Shown one piece after another: positions 24,043 to 32,016 of a stretch of 32,017 nucleotides of DNA. Source of the DNA: Chloroflexota bacterium (lineage in GTDB: Bacteria > Chloroflexota > Anaerolineae > Promineifilales > Promineifilaceae); the NCBI GenBank assembly GCA_018004935.1, contig JAGNBF010000023.1, positions 45,669-77,685 of the forward strand. Direction: 5' to 3'. Below the pieces are notes generated by a model. That model was not told where the DNA came from. It worked only from the letters and a program-made list of their open reading frames with translations, and searched no databases. Every line of letters begins with the position of its first letter. Positions within the stretch are counted from its first letter, which is position 1. Both the position numbers and the translations under genes were made by a program.

Positions 24043-24100
24043 AGAAACCGGGTTTTTGCATAGGCCAACTCAGGCTCTACAAGAGAAAAACCGGGTTTCT
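24043..24100. repeat. AGAAACCGGG inverted repeat, copy 2
   Basis: AGAAACCGGGTTTTT (24043-24057) pairs with AAAAACCGGGTTTCT (24086-24100) with one central mismatch. It is related to 9904-9965 and lies upstream of pepF. Confidence 0.6.
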
Positions 24101-24125
24101 GGTGTGTATAGTTACAGATTTTAGG

Positions 24126-24234
24126 GTCTTTGGGATTTCGCGGGGTACGAGCAACCCTTGTGGTTGCCCCACACTGGGCAGGCACAAGGCCAGCCCCTAC
24201 ATTTGGTGCCAACCCCCTGAATTCCCAAAGAGCC
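24126..24234. repeat. Palindromic element (GGGCTGGCCTTGTG family), copy 2, inverted
   Basis: Ends GGTCTTTGGGATTTCG (24125) and TGAATTCCCAAAGAGCC (ending 24234) are imperfect terminal inverted repeats. The core holds GCAACCCTTGTGGTTGCCCC and GGGCAGGCACAAGGCCAGCC. Confidence 0.8.
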
Positions 24235-24387
24235 AGATTTTATTTGTAAAGGTGGCGTTTGGGCGTTTGTTAGTAGATCGGGTACGGGGATCCGCCTCTA
24301 ACCGTAGGTGTTGACCCGGTGAATTTTCCCAACGCTTTGATTTTATCATGGTGATTATGCCTTGCCCGTGGACGAAAGCAACCTCAA

Positions 24388-24596
24388 CAATTCTCAATTT
24401 AGCCAACGGTTAAACCCGTTGAACTTCAGGCGCACGCTCGAAAAATGGCCCAAACCGTAGAACAGCCTTTCAGGCTGTTCGCCCTCTCGTGAAAACACAC
24501 TGTATAGAGAGCGCACAGCCTGGAAAGGCTGTGCTACCCCAGTTGACGGCCGGGCGGCCTCACCATTTTTAGACGTTCAGGCCAAATTGAGAATTG
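24388..24596. mobile_element. TIR-bounded non-autonomous element (AGCAATTCTC family)
   Basis: The terminal inverted repeats CAATTCTCAATTTAGCC (24388-24404) and GGCCAAATTGAGAATTG (24580-24596) match at 16 of 17 positions. Inside are two strong hairpins, AACAGCCT/AGGCTGTT and GCACAGCCT/AGGCTGTGC, and no ORF. No clear target duplication is seen. An inverted relative is at 26693-26955. Confidence 0.75.
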
Positions 24597-24608
24597 CTGG
24601 ACTAAGTA

Positions 24609-24681
24609 AACGTCTAAAAATAAGCTGGGTGGCGCGGTCAGGAGACCTGCCACAGCAAAAAGGGAAGTTATTCTTAGACGG
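24609..24681. repeat. GGTC-AGGA-GACC hairpin repeat, copy 2, with outer arms
   Basis: GGTGGCGCGGTC, AGGA, GACCTGCCAC (24629-24655) forms the core hairpin. Outer arms CGTCTAAAAATAA (24610) and TTATTCTTAGACG (ending about 24680) enclose it. From 24690 to 24990 I see nothing recognisable. Confidence 0.6.
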
Positions 24682-24992
24682 TTACTAAGAGCTAATTTCT
24701 TGTCCAGGTTAGGGGAGATTGTTTCTAATAAAATAACAACAGTGTGAATTTAAAATAAAGGGTAACTATTCAGGTGTCCCAAAGTATTTTCACGCCCGGC
24801 GTGGCAATTCTCTCTGGGATCCTCACCCCTGGCCCCTTTCCCCAAGCGGGAGAGGGCAGTTAATTCTCTCTCTCCACTGGAACCAGGAAACCAGAAGGCA
24901 GGGATGAGGATGAATAGTTGTGAATAAGGATTATCATCACTGTGGCTCTTTAGGGACTCAGGGGTGATACTTGGGAATGAGAACTAAATAAG

Positions 24993-25097
24993 GGTCTTCG
25001 GGATTTCAGGGGGGTGATACCATCTGGGCAATCCTTGTGGTTGCCCTCGACAGGGAAGGCACAAGGCCAGCCCCACCCCACGAATTCCCAAAGAACC
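24993..25097. repeat. Palindromic element (GGGCTGGCCTTGTG family), copy 3
   Basis: GGTCTTCGGGATTTC (24993) and GAATTCCCAAAGAACC (ending 25097) mark its edges, and CTTGTGGTTGCCC / GGCACAAGGCCAGCC the core. It lies just before the YugP-like gene. Confidence 0.75.
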
Positions 25098-25140
25098 AAT
25101 TATATTTAGCCTTTCAGACAGGTTCTAAGGAGATGTGACA

Positions 25141-25830
25141 ATGTTTTTTGATCCGCTGTATCTGATTCTGGCGTTACCGGCGTTGTTGCTGGGGATGTAT
25201 GCCCAGGCACGGGTGCGAAACAATTTCAGTAAATATTCCCAGGTGCGCACATGGCGTGGCTTGACCGGGGCTGAGGTGGCCCGATCTTTGCTCAATACAC
25301 AAGGTTTGTATGAAGTGCAGGTTGAGGAGTCGCAAGGATTCTTGAGTGATCATTATGATCCTCGGAGTAAGACGTTGCGCCTTAGCCCAGATGTGTACCG
25401 TTCGCCTAGCGTCGCGGCCGCGGGCATTGCCGCTCACGAAATGGGCCACGCTTTGCAACATGCCCATGGTTATGCCCCCCTGCAATTGCGTAGTGCCCTG
25501 GTCCCGGCAGTTCAGTTTAGCAGTAATCTGGCCCCCTGGATTATCATCGTGGGGATGCTCCTACAGTGGACATCGCTGGCCTGGGTGGGGGTCATTCTGT
25601 TTGCGGGGGCCGTGTTCTTTTCGTTGGTTACACTACCGGTGGAATTTGATGCCAGTCGGCGAGCCAAGCAACTCCTGGTGAGTGAAGGGGTGCTTTCGGC
25701 GCAAGAGGTGGAAGGGGTGAATAAGGTGCTGGACGCGGCCGCGTTGACTTATGTTGCGGCCGCGATTGCGGCCGTGGGCCAGTTGCTCTATTGGATTCTA
25801 CGTCTTTCTGGGGCGTCGCGCCGCGATTAA
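25141..25830 (+). CDS. YugP-like zinc metallopeptidase
   Basis: A 229-aa membrane protein of the YugP zinc metallopeptidase family. It has an N-terminal hydrophobic segment (MFFDPLYLILALPALLLGMY), then GLTGAEVARSLL and DHYDPRSKTLRLSPDVY, conserved in the family. The zinc site is HEMGH (His99, Glu100, His103), with Glu168 in LPVEFDASRRAK as the likely third ligand after two membrane helices. A C-terminal helix (YVAAAIAAVGQLLYWIL) ends the protein. AAGGAG lies 8 nt before the ATG at 25141. Its stop overlaps the stop of the convergent NUDIX gene by 4 bp. The substrate is unknown. Three in-frame GCGGCCGC octamers encode alanine runs, two of them only 22 bp apart. Confidence 0.95.
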   Translation: MFFDPLYLILALPALLLGMYAQARVRNNFSKYSQVRTWRGLTGAEVARSLLNTQGLYEVQVEESQGFLSDHYDPRSKTLRLSPDVYRSPSVAAAGIAAHEMGHALQHAHGYAPLQLRSALVPAVQFSSNLAPWIIIVGMLLQWTSLAWVGVILFAGAVFFSLVTLPVEFDASRRAKQLLVSEGVLSAQEVEGVNKVLDAAALTYVAAAIAAVGQLLYWILRLSGASRRD

Positions 25831-26465
25831 CAGCTTCGGGGGTAGCCGACTTCTTCCATCCTTCCCATAAATTCACTTAACATAATCGCCGTTGCTCCCC
25901 ACACCTTATGCTCACCCACTGCGTAATAAGGGATTTGTAACGTCAGACCGTTGAAATCACGCGGCTCCTGGCGTTTTGTGGTGGGGTTTAGCAAGTGGCT
26001 AAGAGGTACTTCGACGATTTCCGCGACTTCCCATTCAGCGGGGTAGAAAGTGGGCGCGGCCGCGAGCCAGCCCACAAAGGGGTGTACCTCAAAATCAGAC
26101 GGGGGAATATAAATAGGGGTTAGTTCCCCTAAAACATGGATTTGTGCCGCATCTACACCTACTTCTTCATGCGCTTCCCGCAAGGCTGTCTGAGTCAGAG
26201 ATTCCCCCTCATCTTGCCGCCCACCAGGGAAAGAGATTTGCCCGGCATGAGAATTCAGATCATCACGGCGTCGTGTGAGAACCAGGTGTAATTGGTCTTG
26301 TTTGGGGTACAACAGAAGCAAAACCGCCCCAATCCGCGGCCGCCCGCTCAAATTTTCTGGCCGCCGAATAGGGCGAGGTACTGGAGCCATCTGGCGTTGA
26401 TGCGTGACCGGATCAAAATCGGTCAGGTTGAGAGCTTGTTGGATTAATTCCAGTGATGCGTTCAT
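25827..26465 (-). CDS. NUDIX hydrolase, CoA pyrophosphatase-like
   Basis: A 212-aa NUDIX protein. The Nudix box GGRQDEGESLTQTALREAHE then EVG is complete, and it is preceded by LNSHAGQISFPGG, the signature of the NudL/CoA-diphosphatase group. That group cleaves coenzyme A to 4'-phosphopantetheine and adenosine 3',5'-bisphosphate. The C-terminal IPYYAVGEHKVWGATAIML also fits that group. The ATG at 26465 gives a normal N-terminus; a further upstream ATG at 26528 would add 21 atypical residues. No strong Shine-Dalgarno site is seen. It converges with the YugP-like gene, the two stop codons sharing TTAA. Confidence 0.92.
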   Translation of the reverse strand: MNASLELIQQALNLTDFDPVTHQRQMAPVPRPIRRPENLSGRPRIGAVLLLLYPKQDQLHLVLTRRRDDLNSHAGQISFPGGRQDEGESLTQTALREAHEEVGVDAAQIHVLGELTPIYIPPSDFEVHPFVGWLAAAPTFYPAEWEVAEIVEVPLSHLLNPTTKRQEPRDFNGLTLQIPYYAVGEHKVWGATAIMLSEFMGRMEEVGYPRSC

Positions 26466-26610
26466 AGCCGGGATTCTACCCTGAAAATGGCCAAGCGGCG
26501 CGGCCCTTGGGTGATGAATATCCCTCAAAGGCCGCGCCGCAAAAGGTTTCTCCCTATGGAGTCAAGCCTTGTCTGTTCCAACTATAGACCTTAAGATAAT
26601 GATTTTGAGT

Positions 26611-26668
26611 AGAGGCTGGCCTTGTGCCTGCCCTGCACTGGAGCAACCACAAGGGTTGCCCGTACAGT
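26611..26668. repeat. Palindromic element (GGGCTGGCCTTGTG family), copy 4, short
   Basis: GGCTGGCCTTGTGCCTGCCC and GCAACCACAAGGGTTGCCCG, matching the core of the element at 17914-17969. The outer ends are lost. Confidence 0.7.
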
Positions 26669-26692
26669 CAAAATCTTTTTCTTAAAAGCTAT

Positions 26693-26955
26693 AGCAATTC
26701 TCATTTTGACCGATAAACGTTCCGTAATCCGCCCGGCGGTTAACTGGGTAGCACAGCCTTTCCAGGCTGTGCGCTTTCTAAACAGTTTGTTTTCACGATA
26801 GGGCGAACCGCCTGAAAGGCTGTTCTACGGTTTGGGTAATTTTTCGAGCGTGCGCCTAGAATCCAACGGTAGACGTTTCGTTAATCCGCTCGATGGTCAA
26901 CCCGCCGGGCGACCTCTACATTTTTAGCGGCCGCCCGGCCCAATTGAGAATTGCT
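26693..26955. mobile_element. TIR-bounded non-autonomous element (AGCAATTCTC family), inverted copy
   Basis: Ends AGCAATTCTCATTTTGACC (26693-26711) and GGCCCAATTGAGAATTGCT (26937-26955) are terminal inverted repeats with three mismatches. The inside is the reverse complement of the 24388-24596 element (GCACAGCCT/AGGCTGTGC and AGGCTGTT hairpins, TTTTTCGAGCG) plus about 80 bp resembling the 3317-3463 copy. No ORF. Confidence 0.75.
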
Positions 26956-26975
26956 GTGTTACAACCGAAATGGTC

Positions 26976-28145
26976 CTATCCCTGGCTACGGAATAACTCC
27001 CGGACAATAATATTGCGTTGAATTTGGCTTGTACCTTCATATATCTGGTAAATCTTGGCATCCCGCATCAATTTTTCTACCGGGTACTCAGCCATATAAC
27101 CATAACCACCAAAAACCTGCACCGCATCTGTCGCAATCTTCATTGCCTTATCAGCGGCATAGGCTTTGCCAATCGCAGAAATTGTGGTGTTTTTAATCCC
27201 TTTATCTATCGCCCAGGCTGATTTCCACACCAGCAAACGGGCCGCTTCCACTTCCATGGCCATATCGGCAATCATGTGTCCAATTGCCTGATGTTGCCAG
27301 ATAGGTTTGCCCATTGCCGAGCGCCCTTTCGCATATTTGATCGCCTCATCCAGTGCCCGTTGCGCCAGCCCCACTGCTCCGGCGGCTGTACCCGGACGGC
27401 TACGATCAAACACCTTCATGGCGGTAATAAAACCCGTGCCTTCGTTGCCCAGACGATGACTGGCTGGAACTTCTACATTGTCAAAAACCACTTCGGCTGT
27501 ATCAGAGGCGTGCTGGCCCATTTTGTTGAATGGTTTACCTACACTAACCCCCGGCCAATCGCGCTCCACAATAAAACAACTCATGCCGTTGTACCGCTGT
27601 TCTGGGTTGGTGTAAGCAAATACCGTGAAGAAATTAGCAACGGTTGCTCCGGTGATGAAGGTTTTATTGCCATTGAGGATATATTTGTCTCCCTCATGGC
27701 GGGCGGTTGTGCGAATACTGGCTACATCAGAGCCAGCTTCTGGTTCGGTGAGGCAATAGGCCGCCATTTGGCCATTGGCCAGGCGGCCGCCATATTCCTT
27801 CTTTTGGCCTTCTGTACCGGCAATCCGAATGGGTAGATAGGCCAACGCATTCACGCCGATTGCGGTACTGACGCCCGTACAACCCCAGGCTAACTCCTCC
27901 GTCACAACCACTTCCTCGAATAGGCTTAGGCCCAGGCCACCATGTTCTTCGGCTACGTTCATTGTGGTCAGCCCCATCTCCTGGGCTTCACGGATGAGGG
28001 GCCAGGGGTATTCGTGGGAATGGTCATACTGTTCGGCGTTGGGGGCAATCTTCTCGCGGGCAAAACGGCGGGCTAATTGTTGAATCTCTTTTTGTTCATC
28101 GGTCAGTTCAAAATGAACCGACAGTCCCTGTGTGTGATTCATCAT
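26976..28145 (-). CDS. Acyl-CoA dehydrogenase
   Basis: A 389-aa flavoenzyme of the acyl-CoA dehydrogenase family. It oxidises an acyl-CoA to the trans-2-enoyl-CoA and passes electrons to ETF, as in fatty-acid or branched-chain amino-acid breakdown. The FAD/substrate motif [11 protein letters not shown] and [11 protein letters not shown] are present. The catalytic base is Glu370 in [12 protein letters not shown], the position used by short-chain/butyryl-type enzymes. The C-terminal [20 protein letters not shown] is typical. Two ATG codons (28145, 28142) follow GAGGAG. The chain-length preference cannot be read from sequence. No beta-oxidation or ETF gene is adjacent. The PRC-barrel gene lies 108 bp upstream on the same strand. 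Confidence 0.96.
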   Translation of the reverse strand: MMNHTQGLSVHFELTDEQKEIQQLARRFAREKIAPNAEQYDHSHEYPWPLIREAQEMGLTTMNVAEEHGGLGLSLFEEVVVTEELAWGCTGVSTAIGVNALAYLPIRIAGTEGQKKEYGGRLANGQMAAYCLTEPEAGSDVASIRTTARHEGDKYILNGNKTFITGATVANFFTVFAYTNPEQRYNGMSCFIVERDWPGVSVGKPFNKMGQHASDTAEVVFDNVEVPASHRLGNEGTGFITAMKVFDRSRPGTAAGAVGLAQRALDEAIKYAKGRSAMGKPIWQHQAIGHMIADMAMEVEAARLLVWKSAWAIDKGIKNTTISAIGKAYAADKAMKIATDAVQVFGGYGYMAEYPVEKLMRDAKIYQIYEGTSQIQRNIIVRELFRSQG

Positions 28146-28202
28146 TATCTCCTCTACTGGAAACTATATACTGTTTGCGGTCAGTTACGGCGCTTTTTAT
28201 GC

Positions 28203-28228
28203 TGTGGCGATCTCCTGACTGAGCCACC
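28203..28228 (-). repeat. GGTC-AGGA-GACC hairpin repeat, copy 3, inverted
   Basis: On the minus strand: GGTGGCTCAGTC, AGGA, GATCGCCACA. It matches 24629-24660 and lies between the PRC-barrel gene and the acyl-CoA dehydrogenase. Confidence 0.55.
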
Positions 28229-28253
28229 AATATGTGACCGTGATGGGTATAAA

Positions 28254-28760
28254 TTACATGACTGGCCCTTGTTCGGCCTTAGAAATGTCAATGGTCATCG
28301 CCCCATCTTCATTGCCGGTATCCAGTACGGCCGAGCGCATAATCAGCCGCTTTTCGGCAATTGGCCCTTCCACGTATACGCGTGAAAAGGCAAATCCTTC
28401 TACCTCAGCACTATCACCTACGAGCACATCTCCTACCAGAGCGACACGTGTACCGCCGGGGGTATCTACTTGACGTCCTTTCAGGTCGCCTACTTTAATC
28501 CAGCTTTCGGCATCACTATATTCGTTGCTATCGGTGACGACATCGGAACGGTTTACCAGAATGGCATCTATGCCCATTACTTTGACGTTCGGTAAGGGGA
28601 TAATGAGATCTTTGCGTTTCAATAAACCTTCACGCCCCAGGTGTAATCCCATCACCTGGGAAAGTTCTTTATTGAGGTATAAATCTTTTACTTCGCCAAT
28701 ATGACGCCCTTCGTTAATGCTGATAACCGGTTTGCCGATAATGTCCTTACCAAAACGCAT
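28254..28760 (-). CDS. Protein with two PRC-barrel domains
   Basis: A 168-aa protein made of two PRC-barrel-like beta domains. The first reads MRFGKDIIGKPVISINEGRH, IGEVKDLYLN, VMGLHLGREG; the second reads LKGRQVDTPGGTRVALVGDV, FSRVYVEGPIAE. PRC barrels occur in photosynthetic reaction-centre H subunits, RimM and many small proteins of unknown role, where they bind proteins or RNA. There is no signal peptide or membrane segment. AGGAGG lies before the ATG. A possible -10, TATAAT on the minus strand (28882-28877), would give a leader of about 110 nt. Confidence 0.88.
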   Translation of the reverse strand: MRFGKDIIGKPVISINEGRHIGEVKDLYLNKELSQVMGLHLGREGLLKRKDLIIPLPNVKVMGIDAILVNRSDVVTDSNEYSDAESWIKVGDLKGRQVDTPGGTRVALVGDVLVGDSAEVEGFAFSRVYVEGPIAEKRLIMRSAVLDTGNEDGAMTIDISKAEQGPVM

Positions 28761-28832
28761 GGTGAGCCTCCTGTGGAAAAAGTGCTGTGGAGCGAGGATT
28801 GAGAGCTGATTTCTTAGAGATTTCTGCTGGGG

Positions 28833-28916
28833 GTCAAACCTCTTCCTGAACGGGGTTGGGTAAATATGTAGGTGACATTATAACTTGATTTTGTCAGGGA
28901 TGGAAGAGGTTTTGAC
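28833..28916. promoter_or_regulatory. Inverted repeat around the putative PRC-barrel promoter
   Basis: GTCAAACCTCTTCC (28833-28846) and GGAAGAGGTTTTGAC (28902-28916) are inverted repeats that enclose the minus-strand TATAAT at 28877-28882. Paired sites around a promoter suggest an operator, or simply another palindromic repeat. Confidence 0.35.
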
Positions 28917-28960
28917 ACGGTGCGTTATTGGGATAATTTGCGGCCGCGGTACCTTCACGC

Positions 28961-29027
28961 TTTGAGGACACCTGACAGGCTTCCTAAACCCGCCAGTCAG
29001 CGTCCCACGATTTATAAGCATACCCCC
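28961..29027 (+). repeat. Diverged copy of the 79-bp palindromic element
   Basis: ACCTGACAGG, CCCACGATTTAT and GCATACCCC match the element at 13782-13861 in order. The left terminal repeat is lost and no flanking duplication is visible. Confidence 0.55.
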
Positions 29028-29051
29028 GCGTCCCTTTCCCCTTGTCATTCA

Positions 29052-29060
29052 TGCTATAAT
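29052..29060 (+). promoter_or_regulatory. Extended -10 promoter of the radical SAM gene
   Basis: TGC-TATAAT (TG at 29052-29053, TATAAT at 29055-29060), a perfect extended -10; no clear -35. Transcription would start near 29067, leaving a leader of about 220 nt before the ATG at 29286. Confidence 0.5.
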
Positions 29061-29066
29061 TGCGTC

Positions 29067-29285
29067 ATAATCCAAGAAGCAAGGTCTTGGCCCCAACACA
29101 CTTTACCGTGAAAGCCACCCCGTCTCTGACCCCGTAGACGCGATCAAGAAAATGGCTTGACCGTTTCCGCGAAAGCCTCTTGCTACTCTGCCCGTAACCT
29201 GAAACGGGAATAATCCCTAACGTAACCTGTACCATATTTCTTATCTAATCTGCGCCTATCAGCGTTAATCGGCGGACAAAATCTT
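29067..29285 (+). other. Structured 5' leader of the radical SAM gene, function unknown
   Basis: About 220 nt without an ORF. Three consecutive small hairpins can be drawn: CGTCT...AGACG (29121-29140), GGCTT...AAGCC (29154-29177) and CCCGT...ACGGG (29191-29208). There is no T-tract terminator. I do not recognise a known riboswitch class. Confidence 0.35.
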
Positions 29286-31205
29286 ATGACACCAACACAA
29301 ATCGAACTGGCCCTGGAACGTATTTTGCCCCGTGTGACCAAACCGGGCCGCTACACCGGTGGCGAATACAACCAGGTTGTGAAAAACTGGGACGACATCA
29401 ACTGTAAAATCGCCCTGGCCTTCCCCGACATCTACGACCTGGGCATGTCCAACCTGGGACTGATGATCCTCTACGACATCATCAACAGCCACCGTAAACT
29501 CCTGGCCGAACGGGTCTACACCCCCTGGCAGGACATGGAAACTATCCTGCGCGAGAAAAACATCCCTCTGTTCTCCCTGGAAACCAAACACGCCATCCGC
29601 GATTTCGATATCCTGGCTTTCACCCTGCCCTACGAACAACTGTTCACCAACGCCCTCAACCTGATGGACCTGGCCGGGATGCCTATCCGCTCCCTGGAAC
29701 GTGATGAAAGTTACCCGCTGGTCATTGCTGGCGGTCATGCCGTCACCAACCCCGAACCGATGGCCCCATTCATTGATGTGTTCGTCATCGGCGAAGGGGA
29801 AGAGGCGATTTTACGCCTCGCCGGAACCGTGCAGATGATCCGTCACCTGAGCCGCGAGGAACAACTGCGCCACATCGCCCAAATCGAGGGCTGTTATGTC
29901 CCCCGCTTCTATGAAGTCGAATATCACGACGATGGCGCGGTTCGGCGTATTTTCCCCACCGTACCGGAAGCCCCGGCCAAAGTGCTGAAAACCATCGTTC
30001 CCGTCATGCCACCGCCCGTGACCAAATTCATCATTCCCTTCATCGAAACGGTGCATAACCGTGCCCCCATCGAAATCATGCGTGGCTGTACCCGGGGATG
30101 CCGCTTCTGCCATGCCGGGATGATCACCCGCCCGGTGCGCGAGCGTCCGGTGGATGAGGTACTAGAGGCGATGGATCAAATTCTGGAAGAGACGGGTTAC
30201 GAGGAAATCGCCCTGCTCTCCCTGTCATCCAGCGATTACACCCACGTGCTAGAACTGACAGAAAAGATCGGTCAGCGGTTTGGCCCGCTGGGGCTGAACA
30301 TTTCTCTGCCCTCGCTCCGCATCGAATCCGTCTCTACGCAACTGATGGATAACCTGGGCGACAGCAAACGGAGTGGGTTCACCCTGGCCCCGGAAGCGGC
30401 CACGGAGAAGATGCGAAACATTATCAATAAATTTGTGACCCACGAAGAATTGCTGGACACGGCGCGGGAGATTTTCCGGCGCAACTGGCGCACCATTAAG
30501 CTCTACTTCATGATCGGCCACCCCATGGAAGAGATGGAAGATGTGGAAGCCATCATTGACCTGTCCAAACAAGTATTGGCCGAGGGGCGCAAGTTTCATG
30601 GCAAAAAGGCCAGCGTCAATGTGGGCGTCAGCACCTTCATTCCCAAACCGCACACCCCATTCCAATGGGAGCCGATGGACGCCGTAGAAAAGGTTTACGC
30701 CAAGCTGGATGTGCTCAAGCGGGAGTTGCGCGGGCAGGGGTTACTCTTGCGCTGGAATGATCCCAAAGAGTCGTTGTATGAGGGGTTCCTGGCGCGAGGC
30801 GACCGGCGGGTGGCCGAGGTGGTGGAACGAGCCTGGCGCAAAGGGGCCAAATTCGATGCCTGGATGGAACATTTTCATGAGAATCAATGGCTGGAAGCAT
30901 TTGCCGAGGAAGGGTTAGACCCGGCTTTTTACACCCACCGCAAACGGCGCATTGATGAGGTGTTTCCCTGGGAGCATATTGATGTGGCAGTGACGAAGAA
31001 GTTCCTGACGCAGGATTATTTGATGAGCCAGAAACAGGAGACGCGGGTGGATTGCCGTCACCAATGTTTTGCCTGTGGCATTTTGCCCAAGTTTACCGCC
31101 ACCCGCCGGGAAACGGAGCCAGAGGCGTGGGAGTGCCCCCCGGTGACGAAGGTGGCCGACCGACAGAAGCGGGTGGCTTCGATTCCGTTGGCGGTGATGG
31201 GTTGA
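29286..31205 (+). CDS. B12-binding-type radical SAM protein (TIGR03960-like)
   Basis: A 639-aa radical SAM protein. The N-terminal part (about 40-200; CKIALAFPDIYDLGMSNLGL, LVIAGGHAVTNPEPMAPFID, FVIGEGEEAI) resembles the cobalamin-binding-type domain of this group. The radical SAM core has the 4Fe-4S motif C268-TRG-C272-RF-C275. Then come APEAATEKMRNIINK, LYFMIGHPMEEMEDV and FIPKPHTPFQWEPMD, and a C-terminal segment with DCRHQCFACG. The layout matches the uncharacterised TIGR03960 family. Its usual partner, a TIGR03936/DUF2344-type protein, is often encoded next to it but is not seen downstream here. The chemistry is unknown. The gene contains no GCGGCCGC octamer, unusual for its length in this window. 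Confidence 0.9.
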   Translation: MTPTQIELALERILPRVTKPGRYTGGEYNQVVKNWDDINCKIALAFPDIYDLGMSNLGLMILYDIINSHRKLLAERVYTPWQDMETILREKNIPLFSLETKHAIRDFDILAFTLPYEQLFTNALNLMDLAGMPIRSLERDESYPLVIAGGHAVTNPEPMAPFIDVFVIGEGEEAILRLAGTVQMIRHLSREEQLRHIAQIEGCYVPRFYEVEYHDDGAVRRIFPTVPEAPAKVLKTIVPVMPPPVTKFIIPFIETVHNRAPIEIMRGCTRGCRFCHAGMITRPVRERPVDEVLEAMDQILEETGYEEIALLSLSSSDYTHVLELTEKIGQRFGPLGLNISLPSLRIESVSTQLMDNLGDSKRSGFTLAPEAATEKMRNIINKFVTHEELLDTAREIFRRNWRTIKLYFMIGHPMEEMEDVEAIIDLSKQVLAEGRKFHGKKASVNVGVSTFIPKPHTPFQWEPMDAVEKVYAKLDVLKRELRGQGLLLRWNDPKESLYEGFLARGDRRVAEVVERAWRKGAKFDAWMEHFHENQWLEAFAEEGLDPAFYTHRKRRIDEVFPWEHIDVAVTKKFLTQDYLMSQKQETRVDCRHQCFACGILPKFTATRRETEPEAWECPPVTKVADRQKRVASIPLAVMG

Positions 31206-31246
31206 GGGGAGGTGTAATGGTGGGAACGCGGCCGCGACATCCCGCC

Positions 31247-31861
31247 CTATTCATCGTTAAGCAGAAACTGCCAGGTGTACTCTTTCGTTTCGCCCGATGT
31301 CTGCCTGAATTGAAACAAGACGGTATGTATTCCGACATCAAGACCGACCTTGCTGCAGAAAATCATGTCCCCCAATCCTCGGATTGATACCTGCCCATTC
31401 TCATCCAGGGCAGAAATGGCTGTCAAATTTGTATGGCCTCCTGTAACTTCAGGCAATATCAAATTATCAACTTGAAATGTGGCCCGTTTGATGGCATTTT
31501 GATCATCGCTGAAATCATCCCCTGTTTGTGCAAGGAAAATTAAATCGGCTGTCAGACAAACTTGAGACATGTAGCCTAAATCAGGATCACCTGTTGAATC
31601 AACGTAAATGCCAGTCGCCGCTAAAAACTCTTCTGTCCTGTCGGCCTCAAACAGGGCTAAAGAAAGTTGCTGCGATTCCAATGGTGTTACATCTAGCACG
31701 AAATCTGGACGAGGTTGGAGAGTCGGTAAGGCCGCAAATTCTGGTGTGGCGAATGGAATCTGATCAGGCAAGGGCGGTAAGCCGCTATCATTGCGGCAAC
31801 TAACGACGAATATTGAGAGAATAAAGAGGAGAAGGAGCCATATCTGTTGATGGCGAGACAT
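31247..31861 (-). CDS. Unknown lipoprotein
   Basis: A 204-aa predicted lipoprotein. The start MSRHQQIW at 31861 is followed by a hydrophobic signal (LLLLFILSIFVV) and a lipobox VVSC with lipidated Cys22. A Pro-rich linker (LPPLPDQIPFATPEFAALPT) comes next. The globular part has LDENGQVSIRGLGDMIFC and HTVLFQFRQTSGETKEYTWQ, which suggests a beta-sandwich. The frame is open 12 codons further, but that start would lack a proper signal peptide. It follows the partial gene at the right edge by 11 bp on the same strand, so they are probably one transcript. No family recognised. Confidence 0.75.
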   Translation of the reverse strand: MSRHQQIWLLLLFILSIFVVSCRNDSGLPPLPDQIPFATPEFAALPTLQPRPDFVLDVTPLESQQLSLALFEADRTEEFLAATGIYVDSTGDPDLGYMSQVCLTADLIFLAQTGDDFSDDQNAIKRATFQVDNLILPEVTGGHTNLTAISALDENGQVSIRGLGDMIFCSKVGLDVGIHTVLFQFRQTSGETKEYTWQFLLNDE

Positions 31862-31872
31862 ACAACACCTGC

Positions 31873-32016
31873 TTATGATTGGGTTATAGACTGCCACTGT
31901 TCCCGCAACGCCTTTGGCACTCGCGCCGGGCGCAGGGTTTGTAAGTTGCCAAAGAACCCCGTCTGTCTGGCCCAGGCCGCCACTTTATCTTCCACTTTTA
32001 TCTCCGCTTCCACGAT
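31873..32016 (-). CDS. C-terminal end of an unidentified gene, partial at right edge
   Basis: An open minus-strand frame enters from the window edge and ends with TAA at 31873-31875. It gives 47 residues, including KVAAWARQTGFFGNLQTLRP and ARVPKALREQWQSI. The RP.R+P..LRE pattern is seen at the end of some hotdog-fold thioesterases, but this is too short to assign. It lies 11 bp upstream of the lipoprotein gene on the same strand, which supports it being real. Confidence 0.5.
   Translation of the reverse strand: MVEAEIKVEDKVAAWARQTGFFGNLQTLRPARVPKALREQWQSITQS

Noticed and set aside
29067-29285. Considered as a tRNA, tmRNA or cobalamin riboswitch
   Set aside because: No cloverleaf, no CCA end, and no B12-box-like sequence that I can see.
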